Shown here: positions 14,001 to 20,808 of the stretch, in pieces
Position numbering within the stretch: position 1 is the stretch's first letter
How the letters are laid out: each line of letters begins with the position of its first letter
Source: RGIG7213 sp045652135
GTDB lineage: Bacteria > Bacillota > Clostridia > Oscillospirales > CAG-272
DNA: 25,356 nucleotides
Direction: 5' to 3'
Assembly: GCA_045652135.1 (NCBI GenBank)
Contig: JAZRTS010000024.1
Span: 1-25,356 of the forward strand
Notes under the pieces: generated by a model
What the model was told of the DNA's origin: nothing
Seen by the model: the letters and a program-made list of their open reading frames with translations, nothing else
Databases searched by the model: none
Program-made: the position numbers and the translations under genes

Positions 14001-16145
14001 ATGAAAACAGTTTCTTCTAAGCTTTTAAGCGCTGTTGCATTGATTCTGGCATTTACGTTTATATTTGCGGCAATGCCTGCTATCGAAGCCGATGCACTTT
14101 CATACAGCGGTTCAAGCTCATACGCAAGCGGTAAATATTACAGACAGTTGACAGCTATCCAGCTTTCAGGCGTTCAGCGTGCCGACATCGTTGCGATTGC
14201 TAAGTCACAGGTAGGTTACCAGGAAGGTAGCGGCTCGTCCTCACTTTCCGGTGAATCTTACGGCGGCAGCAACTATACAGAGTACGGCCGTTGGTACGGT
14301 ATGCAGGATATGTGGTGCGCTATGTTCGTATCATGGTGCGCTAATGTTGCAGGCGTTTCGTCCTCTATCATTACATATCACGCATATACACCTTCCGGAC
14401 TTTCTTGGTTCCAGTCAAGAGGTCAGGCTTACAAGCGTTCGACAGTTGCATCGGGCGGTTACACACCTATCGCGGGCGACATCATTTACTTCAAGTCTCC
14501 CCGTAACTCCAACCCCACGAACCACATCGGTATCGTTACAGGTTATTCAAACGGCACAGTTTACACAGTAGAAGGTAACACAAGCTCTGCTACAGTTTCC
14601 ACAAACGGCGGTGCTGTTGCAGCTAAGTCATACGATATCTCCAATACATATATCGTTTATATCTGTAAGCCTGCTTACACAACAGGTGACAACACACAGG
14701 CATCAAGCTATGTAAACAACGTTGATATATCCGGTACAGAGTGCGTATCCAAGACAAACGAAAGAGTTTCTCACACGATCACAGCTACAAAGGGTGAAGA
14801 TCTTTCCTTCCAGGGCTGGAGTATTCACTCCGACGGTACAACTAAATTCCAGTGGAATATAAACTCCACATCTTGGGGCGATCTTCCCGAGGGCGGTTCT
14901 TCTTTCCGTCAGGACGTTGCAAACGCATACACATCATACAATAAGAACGATGTTAACGCATTCGGCTTTAAGATAAGCACAGCAGGTCTTAACGTCGGTA
15001 TGAATACGATCGATATCAGAGGCTATACAAAGAACGGCGGTACGTACAATGTTGTAAGATACAACGTATTCTTGTATCCTCAGCCCGGCACAACTCATTT
15101 GTCAGTTGTCAATACAACGGTTCCCGTTGATGAAGGTATCGAATTCACAGCTAAGGGTGCTCACCAGTATGCATGGGTAGGTCTCTTCAAAGCAGGCGAA
15201 AACCCCGGTGATGTTAAGTCAATTTACTGGTATGAAATGGGCGAAAACGAAATTTCCGCTAACATACCCAAGTCAGAAGGTATCAAGGATAATGACAGAG
15301 GCGCACTTACACCCGGTGAATACACACTTTACCTCTTCGTTGATGAAGATTACGCAGTTGACCAGAAGGTCAATATAACACTTACAGCTGCTGAAGGCGC
15401 ACATTCCAGCCTTGACTTCCCGAACCCCAGAAAGGTTGATGTGTTGCAGGGCGAAAGCTTCCAGGCAGCAGGTTGGGGACTCCACCCCTCCGGCATCTCC
15501 TCTTTCTTCTACACGGTTGACGGCGGCTCCAGAATCAACTTTACAAATGTAGGCGTAAGAGAAGATATATATGCTGTTGAAGCATATGCAGGCTATAGAG
15601 ATGCTTGTGCAAGCGGTAACAGCTTTGACGGTAAGATCTCCACAGCAGGCTGGACACCCGGTAAGCACACAGTTAACGTTGGTGCTATTGCAAAGAGTGG
15701 TTACGAAATTAAGATCGGTACGATCGAAGTTAACGTAAAAATGAAGCTTACGGTTAAAGAAGAACTCGGTGTTGTTCTTGACACAACAGAGGATGTAAGA
15801 ATCGTTAAGAATATCACAGCAGGTGCTACTGTTGCGGATATTAAGGCTATATTCAACGAAGCGTGCACAATCGTTGATGCTAACGGCGTAACAGTAACAG
15901 ACGGACGCGTAGGTACAGGTTTCAAGGCAAGATACTATAACGGCAACGCAATCGATGATGAAGTTGTTATCATCGTTACAGCTGACGTTGACGGTGACGG
16001 TATCACAAACGGTAAGGACCTTATCAGAATGAAGAAGTTCATTATAAATTCTGTTTCCATCCAGTATGAGGCTGCGGCTGACGTAAACGGAGATGGCGCA
16101 ATAACAGATGCTGACGTAAGTGCTGCTGTTAATTTAATGGGCTAA
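14001..16145 (+). CDS. Secreted CHAP-domain (putative peptidoglycan amidase/endopeptidase) protein with C-terminal dockerin
   Basis: A 714-residue exported protein. Signal peptide: about 1-32 (MKTVSSKLLSAVALILAF, then a small-residue cleavage region). CHAP domain: about 60-225, with Cys106 in MWCAMFVSWC, His175 in TNHIGIVTGY and Glu191 in TVEGNTSS as the likely catalytic trio. Two homologous beta-rich repeats lie at about 238-359 and 471-581, sharing GW.(I/L)H..G...F and (F/G)KISTAG; a different beta-rich domain separates them at about 365-463. Residues about 584-660 (KNITAGATVADIKAIF..VGTG) resemble the module often found before dockerins. A type I dockerin with two Ca-binding loops, DVDGDGITNGKD and DVNGDGAITDAD, fills 661-712. 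It probably cleaves peptidoglycan and docks on a cohesin-bearing scaffold. AAG-rich, ACA-rich codon use suggests strong expression. Confidence 0.88.
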   Translation: MKTVSSKLLSAVALILAFTFIFAAMPAIEADALSYSGSSSYASGKYYRQLTAIQLSGVQRADIVAIAKSQVGYQEGSGSSSLSGESYGGSNYTEYGRWYGMQDMWCAMFVSWCANVAGVSSSIITYHAYTPSGLSWFQSRGQAYKRSTVASGGYTPIAGDIIYFKSPRNSNPTNHIGIVTGYSNGTVYTVEGNTSSATVSTNGGAVAAKSYDISNTYIVYICKPAYTTGDNTQASSYVNNVDISGTECVSKTNERVSHTITATKGEDLSFQGWSIHSDGTTKFQWNINSTSWGDLPEGGSSFRQDVANAYTSYNKNDVNAFGFKISTAGLNVGMNTIDIRGYTKNGGTYNVVRYNVFLYPQPGTTHLSVVNTTVPVDEGIEFTAKGAHQYAWVGLFKAGENPGDVKSIYWYEMGENEISANIPKSEGIKDNDRGALTPGEYTLYLFVDEDYAVDQKVNITLTAAEGAHSSLDFPNPRKVDVLQGESFQAAGWGLHPSGISSFFYTVDGGSRINFTNVGVREDIYAVEAYAGYRDACASGNSFDGKISTAGWTPGKHTVNVGAIAKSGYEIKIGTIEVNVKMKLTVKEELGVVLDTTEDVRIVKNITAGATVADIKAIFNEACTIVDANGVTVTDGRVGTGFKARYYNGNAIDDEVVIIVTADVDGDGITNGKDLIRMKKFIINSVSIQYEAAADVNGDGAITDADVSAAVNLMG

Positions 16146-16197
16146 TATAGGCTTATTACATATACCGTATAAATTCAGTTTTATAGCAGTATAAATT

Positions 16198-16237
16198 ACC
16201 ACCCGAAAGACGAGATACGTTTTTCGGGTGGTTTTTT
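16198..16237 (+). terminator. Intrinsic terminator after the CHAP-dockerin gene
   Basis: An 11-bp perfect stem ACCACCCGAAA/TTTCGGGTGGT (16198-16208 with 16222-16232) is followed by TTTTTTCATTTTTTT. The remaining sequence to 16389 is AT-rich with nothing recognised. Confidence 0.92.
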
Positions 16238-16389
16238 CATTTTTTTATGTAATTTTTTATGTAAGCACAGAAGATGATTGCGTAAATAAAACCTGCACTT
16301 CAAAGGTGTATTTGATGTTTTCACGGGTATTTTGTTAAATTCCCTCGATTTGAGACGGAAATATATGTGAAAATTATATGTAATTTTAC

Positions 16390-16418
16390 TTGACAAAGAC
16401 AATTTGCTGCTGTATCAT
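16390..16418 (+). promoter_or_regulatory. Sigma-A promoter of the ABC-2 transporter operon
   Basis: TTGACA (16390-16395), 17-nt spacer, TATCAT (16413-16418), with the Shine-Dalgarno AGGAGGGG about 20 nt downstream. Confidence 0.78.
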
Positions 16419-16447
16419 TAATATAGTAATAAAAGGAGGGGATACTG

Positions 16448-17143
16448 ATGGCGTATATCGAATACAGAGATATAAGCAAAAATTACGGATCATTTCCAGC
16501 ACTAACGGGAATAAATCTTGATATAGGCGCAGGCAGGATCGTAGGTCTTCTTGGTCCTAACGGAAGCGGAAAGACAACACTTATAAAATTAACATCGGGA
16601 CTTTTAATGCCCTCATCCGGCAAAATTACCGTTTGCGGTGCTCCGATAGGTATAGAAAGTAAAAAAATGATATCGTATTTACCGGAAAGGACATACCTTG
16701 ACGAAACTTTGACCCCTGAAAGAACTCTCGGCTTTTTCTCGGATTTCTATGAAGATTTCGATATGGTAAAGGCTAAGGAGCTGATGACACAGCTTAATAT
16801 AGATACAAAAAGAAAAATCAAAACTATGTCAAAGGGAACGAAAGAAAAATTACAGCTTGCGCTGGTTATGAGCAGACGCGCAAAGGTCTATCTGCTTGAC
16901 GAGCCTATAGCAGGTGTTGACCCTGCCGCAAGAGAATTTATCTTGAATACCATTCTGAAAAATTACGCGGAGAATTCCACTGTTGTGATTTCAACACATC
17001 TTATATCAGATGTTGAAAACGTGCTTGATGATGCAATATTCCTTTCGTATGGCAAGATAATACTTGCATCCCCTGTAGAGGAGCTTAAAGCGCAACACGG
17101 TAAGTCTATAGATGAACTGTTCAGGGAGGTGTTCAGATGTTAA
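16448..17143 (+). CDS. ABC transporter ATP-binding protein (ABC-2/YtrB-like)
   Basis: A 231-residue nucleotide-binding subunit. Walker A is GLLGPNGSGKTTLIKL, Walker B is VYLLDEPIAGVDP, and the switch His is in STHLI. The ABC signature is not LSGGQ but MSKGTKEK, a variant common in ATPases that pair with ABC-2 permeases. The start has an excellent Shine-Dalgarno (AAAAGGAGGGG). The last 7 nt overlap the permease gene. In Firmicutes such pairs are often controlled by a GntR regulator (YtrA type), which is absent here. Direction and substrate are unknown; export of a peptide, drug or lipid is typical. Confidence 0.93.
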   Translation: MAYIEYRDISKNYGSFPALTGINLDIGAGRIVGLLGPNGSGKTTLIKLTSGLLMPSSGKITVCGAPIGIESKKMISYLPERTYLDETLTPERTLGFFSDFYEDFDMVKAKELMTQLNIDTKRKIKTMSKGTKEKLQLALVMSRRAKVYLLDEPIAGVDPAAREFILNTILKNYAENSTVVISTHLISDVENVLDDAIFLSYGKIILASPVEELKAQHGKSIDELFREVFRC

Positions 17144-17970
17144 TGAAGCTCTGGAAATACGATATGAAGTTTTCATGCCGTATAATGATGTTTATATACA
17201 TTGTTGCTGTAGCGCTGTCTGCGCTTTTCTCGGCAACTCTGCTTTTGTCGCAAAAGCTTGAATACATTTCGATATTCTCCGTAATATCATTTTTACCGTA
17301 TATGTTTGCACTGCTTGCTGTAACACTTTCTGGTTTTTTGGTCGTCGCTGTCAGAGTATATAAAAATTTATATACAGATGAAGGGTATCTTACATTTACT
17401 TTGCCCGTAACAAGCGCACAGATAATTTGGAGTAAGGTGTTTTTATACGTCTTTTGGCAGATAGCAGGCATACTTGTGCTGTTGCTCAGCATTGCGCTTC
17501 CAATCGCGGCTGTTGCACATCTTGAAGGCGTTGGCGGTGATATTGTCGGTATCGTTGAGCTTGCCGCCGATTATTTCGGATTTTGGCTGCGCAATATGTT
17601 TGGATTTGACAAATGGAATTTTGCGATGTTTATTATGGTGTTTATTTTAAGCAGCATTGTTGCACTTATTTCAACACCCATATCTATTGTATTTTCTTTT
17701 TCCGTCGGTCAGCTTGCGAGCAGATATCGCATACTTCTGACGTTTGTTACTTATTACGCTTATAATCTTGTAATGAATACGTTAATGTCCATTGCTGTTG
17801 AACCGTTTTTGTCAGGAAACACCCCGCTTGTACCCACAACAAATTTTACATTTGATATGACAGCATTTCTTTCTACTTCATTGGCATCTGTTTTTGTCGA
17901 TATAATTATAACGGTGATAATATTCGTAATTTCTCGGAATATTATGTCGAAAAAACTCAATTTAATATAA
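17137..17970 (+). CDS. ABC-2 type transporter permease
   Basis: A 277-residue very hydrophobic protein with about six membrane segments. Examples are IMMFIYIVAVALSALFSATLL near the N-terminus, MFALLAVTLSGFLVVAV, ILVLLLSIALPIAAVA, FAMFIMVFILSSIVALIS, and VDIIITVIIFVIS at the C-terminus. The motif YTDEGYLTFTLPVTSAQIIWSK, between helices two and three, is characteristic of this ABC-2 permease subgroup. The ATG overlaps the ATPase gene by 7 nt and has a GGGAGGTG Shine-Dalgarno inside it, so the two are made together as transporter halves. Confidence 0.88.
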   Translation: MLMKLWKYDMKFSCRIMMFIYIVAVALSALFSATLLLSQKLEYISIFSVISFLPYMFALLAVTLSGFLVVAVRVYKNLYTDEGYLTFTLPVTSAQIIWSKVFLYVFWQIAGILVLLLSIALPIAAVAHLEGVGGDIVGIVELAADYFGFWLRNMFGFDKWNFAMFIMVFILSSIVALISTPISIVFSFSVGQLASRYRILLTFVTYYAYNLVMNTLMSIAVEPFLSGNTPLVPTTNFTFDMTAFLSTSLASVFVDIIITVIIFVISRNIMSKKLNLI

Positions 17971-18008
17971 TAATTATCTTGATAGATGTAATGAATTTTA
18001 CTTAAATG

Positions 18009-18087
18009 TGATATAATTAACTTGACAAAGGAGTTTGTCTGAAAAAAGCCGAAGCAACTTGTATTACAGTGCAAGTTTCTATATAAT
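18009..18087 (+). promoter_or_regulatory. Two candidate promoters of the XRE regulator gene
   Basis: An extended -10 TGATATAAT lies at 18010-18017. A second TATAAT is at 18082-18087 with TTGTAT at 18059-18064 (17-nt spacer). Between them are two small hairpins, GACAAA/TTTGTC and ACTTG/CAAGT, which could be a leader structure or operator. The upstream element shares the GATATAAT context with the promoter at 18480, hinting at shared control. Confidence 0.5.
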
Positions 18088-18110
18088 ATTCCGAATGGGG
18101 GTGGGCCAGT

Positions 18111-18401
18111 ATGAAAGTTGGGGAACGTATAACTTATTTCAGACAGAAAAAGAATATTACTGTTAATAAGTTGGCTAACCTTGCCGGTGTATCGCAAAGT
18201 TATCTTCGTGACATAGAACATGGTAACAAGCAACCCACGGTAGAGTATCTTTCTTACATATGCAATGCGTTAGGCATAACGATCTCGCAGTTCTTTGATT
18301 ATGACGAAACTACTGATGAGCTTACAAGGGTATTGAGAAGACTTAACGAAAATCAGAAACAAAAGCTTATAGCTTTACTTTCTTCTTTTGATGAGTTTTG
18401 A
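18111..18401 (+). CDS. XRE-family HTH transcriptional regulator
   Basis: A 96-residue DNA-binding protein with a single Cro/C1 helix-turn-helix. Residues 4-60 (GERITYFRQKKNITVNKLAN, then AGVSQSYLRDIEHGNKQPTVEYLSYICNALGI) fit HTH_3, with the recognition helix around VSQSYLRDIE. The C-terminal third is a short helical tail (TRVLRRLNENQKQKLIALLSSF) that may dimerise. No ligand-binding domain is present. The Shine-Dalgarno is GGGGGTGGG. It has its own terminator and sits between two ABC systems. Control of the downstream MacB-like pair is a reasonable guess, since no other regulator is near. Confidence 0.9.
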   Translation: MKVGERITYFRQKKNITVNKLANLAGVSQSYLRDIEHGNKQPTVEYLSYICNALGITISQFFDYDETTDELTRVLRRLNENQKQKLIALLSSFDEF

Positions 18402-18413
18402 TTATGACATAAT

Positions 18414-18452
18414 AAAAAAGCAAGGCAATCGCACGGTTGCTTTGCTTTTTTT
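18414..18452 (+). terminator. Intrinsic terminator after the XRE gene
   Basis: A 15-bp stem (18414-18428 with 18437-18451; core AAGCAAGGCAA/TTGCTTTGCTT with one G-U pair) ends in a run of T. The left arm is A-rich, so it could also act in the opposite direction. Confidence 0.9.
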
Positions 18453-18479
18453 ATTAAGAAAACTTAATGATGTGTTATA

Positions 18480-18508
18480 TTGAATTTTAAATTTATTTAT
18501 GATATAAT
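18480..18508 (+). promoter_or_regulatory. Sigma-A promoter of the MacB-like operon
   Basis: TTGAAT (18480-18485), 17-nt spacer, TATAAT (18503-18508), about 70 nt upstream of the first ATG with its Shine-Dalgarno AAAAGGAGG. Confidence 0.78.
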
Positions 18509-18576
18509 CAAGCCATAACGCAACCAAATACAAAAAAATACGTCATATATAATGAATACATAAAAGGAGGTAACTT

Positions 18577-20808
18577 ATGGAACTGCTTAGATTGCAGGAT
18601 ATCGGTAAGATATACGTTTCGGAAGGAAATGTGTCTGTCGGCATCAGAGGTGTAAGCCTTTCATTTGAAAGAGGCGAATTTGTTGCAGTTACAGGTAAAT
18701 CAGGTTCGGGTAAATCAACGCTTCTGAATGTCATAAGCGGTATGGATACGTATGAAGAAGGTGAAATGTTCATCGAGGGTGAGTCTACATCGCACTTTAT
18801 GCAGCCCGATTGGGAGGAGTACCGTGAAAAATACATATCGTTCATTTTTCAGGATTACAACATAATCGAAAGCTTCACTGTTTTACAAAATGTTGAGCTT
18901 GCGCTTATGCACATCGAGGACAAAAAGGAACGGAGATGTCGTGCGCTTGAGCTTATCAAGCGTGTCGGGCTTGAGTCACACATAAACCACAAGGGAAGTA
19001 AGCTGTCGGGAGGACAAAAGCAGAGAACGGTAATAGCACGTGCGCTTGCCAAGGACAGCCCGATAATTTTAGCAGATGAGCCGACGGGAAATCTTGACTC
19101 TGCAACCTCAGCTGAAATAATCGACCTCTTACATGAGGTATCAAAGGATAAGCTTCTGATTGTTGTTACGCACAATTTTGAGCAGGTGGAAAAATGCGCT
19201 ACACGCCACATACGTGTTTTTGACGGTGCAGTTGAATTTGACCACCGTCTTAAGCCTGCAGAGAGTGTTTTTGAAACAAAAACAAGCTCCGAAAATGTAA
19301 AAAAAGACGGAAAAACCAAAAAATCACTTAAAAACGGAATCACTCTCGGTAAAAGTATATTCACTTCGAAGCCGAAGCTGACATCGTTTTTGTGCGTGAT
19401 GCTTATTATAGGAACGCTCGGTGTGTTTATCCTGACAGCCGCTTGCGGCGATGCGAGTATGCTGTTTGAGAAAAACTATATGTTTGAGCATATAGACGGC
19501 AGACTTGTTGTGGCAAGGCGTGACGGTGCGGTTACGAAGGAAGCTGACATTAAAGCACTTGCTGAAAAATATGGTGCAGAGTCGTATTTAAGATGCGATC
19601 TTCTTATAGATTTTGATCCAAACGGATTGTTAAAGGTTCCGTATCTTGACGATCATAAATTTTTTGATGCCGATTTTACTTACGGTAAAACGTACGGTGA
19701 CGGTATTATCGGAAGATACCCCGAGAAAAATAATGAGGTGTTTTTGAATCTTCCCATATCATTCAAGCCCATATTCGGAGAAACGAGTCTTAAAGAAACG
19801 ACTGTTATTTTCTCTGACCTTGTTCTTGAGGTCGTCGGTGTTAAATATTATTATGACAATAATATCACGTCAGAATGTCTTTTTACAAAAGACGGCTTCA
19901 ATATCGCCTCATCCATAAGCTTTATAACAGCAAGAAATCCCGATATAAGGCTGAAGACCGTAAAGAACGGCAACGTGTCGGAAATGAGTATATCCGGTAT
20001 TATCCCGACGTATGACCTTGAAGGAGATAAAATATACATTCCCGAGGAATATATGGGAAATGCCGAGGAGGCTGAGCTCAGTATTTTTTCCACGTTCCCT
20101 ATATATGACTACAATTACGGATATTATAACGAATATTCCTTTAATAAGCAGTTCGGTAAGGAATATTTTGTAAATGAGCCTATTGATATCACGTACAGCG
20201 AATATTATTTCGACACAACGATCTATATTTCCGCTGAATTTCTTTCAAAAACAGCGGCAGAAACACTTGACGAAACATACAGACAGTTTTCGCTTTTCTT
20301 TGAAAATGACGAAAAGGCAGAAGATGCGGCAAAGCTTCTGAATGAATCGGAATACATTGCGGTAACATCTGATACAACGCATCAGCCCGATGCCATGACG
20401 GCTATCGGAAATGTAATAGCGGCTGTTATGCTTATCCTTGTATGGGTATCCGGAATCATATTCCTTGCATTTTTTGTCAATCTTTGTACGCAGAGAATGC
20501 TTTCGGCATTTAAAAATGATATGGCAATAATGCGTTCTATGGGTATTTCCGTTTTGGTCATCAAGATAGGTATGTACGTGAGAATGTTCATTTCGCTTAT
20601 TCCTGCATATATAGTGACTATTATAAGCGCTGTACTTATATTCACAAGCCCTAAATACAACGAATATTTTTCATATCTTTACGCTTGGCAGTATGCGCTT
20701 ATTTTTGCGGGTATGCTCATTTTAACTGCGCTTGTGACAAGAAAGCAAATCAAAAATATGTTTGGCGAAAGCGTTAAAAAATCCTTGAAGGGAGGAACTG
20801 AACAGTGA
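18577..20808 (+). CDS. MacB-like ABC transporter ATPase-permease fusion, first subunit
   Basis: A 743-residue fusion of an LolD/MacB-type ATPase and an FtsX-type permease. ATPase: Walker A GKSGSGKST at 40-48, Q-loop Gln92, signature LSGGQ at 143-147, Walker B ILADEP with Glu168, switch His199. After a charged linker, one membrane helix lies at about 268-289, followed by a long extracytoplasmic domain (about 295-600) rich in Tyr, Asp and Glu. The C-terminal FtsX part has three helices, the first starting TAIGNVIAAVMLILVWVSG. Four helices with the domain between the first two is the MacB layout, not the ten-helix BceB layout. The start has AAAAGGAGG. It overlaps the next gene by 4 nt, so the two probably form a heterodimer. 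Substrate unknown. Confidence 0.9.
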   Translation: MELLRLQDIGKIYVSEGNVSVGIRGVSLSFERGEFVAVTGKSGSGKSTLLNVISGMDTYEEGEMFIEGESTSHFMQPDWEEYREKYISFIFQDYNIIESFTVLQNVELALMHIEDKKERRCRALELIKRVGLESHINHKGSKLSGGQKQRTVIARALAKDSPIILADEPTGNLDSATSAEIIDLLHEVSKDKLLIVVTHNFEQVEKCATRHIRVFDGAVEFDHRLKPAESVFETKTSSENVKKDGKTKKSLKNGITLGKSIFTSKPKLTSFLCVMLIIGTLGVFILTAACGDASMLFEKNYMFEHIDGRLVVARRDGAVTKEADIKALAEKYGAESYLRCDLLIDFDPNGLLKVPYLDDHKFFDADFTYGKTYGDGIIGRYPEKNNEVFLNLPISFKPIFGETSLKETTVIFSDLVLEVVGVKYYYDNNITSECLFTKDGFNIASSISFITARNPDIRLKTVKNGNVSEMSISGIIPTYDLEGDKIYIPEEYMGNAEEAELSIFSTFPIYDYNYGYYNEYSFNKQFGKEYFVNEPIDITYSEYYFDTTIYISAEFLSKTAAETLDETYRQFSLFFENDEKAEDAAKLLNESEYIAVTSDTTHQPDAMTAIGNVIAAVMLILVWVSGIIFLAFFVNLCTQRMLSAFKNDMAIMRSMGISVLVIKIGMYVRMFISLIPAYIVTIISAVLIFTSPKYNEYFSYLYAWQYALIFAGMLILTALVTRKQIKNMFGESVKKSLKGGTEQ

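Noticed and set aside
16448..17143. ATPase thought defective for lack of LSGGQ
   Set aside because: The MSKGTKEK form of the signature is a known variant in ATPases of ABC-2 permeases; Walker A, Walker B and the switch His are intact.
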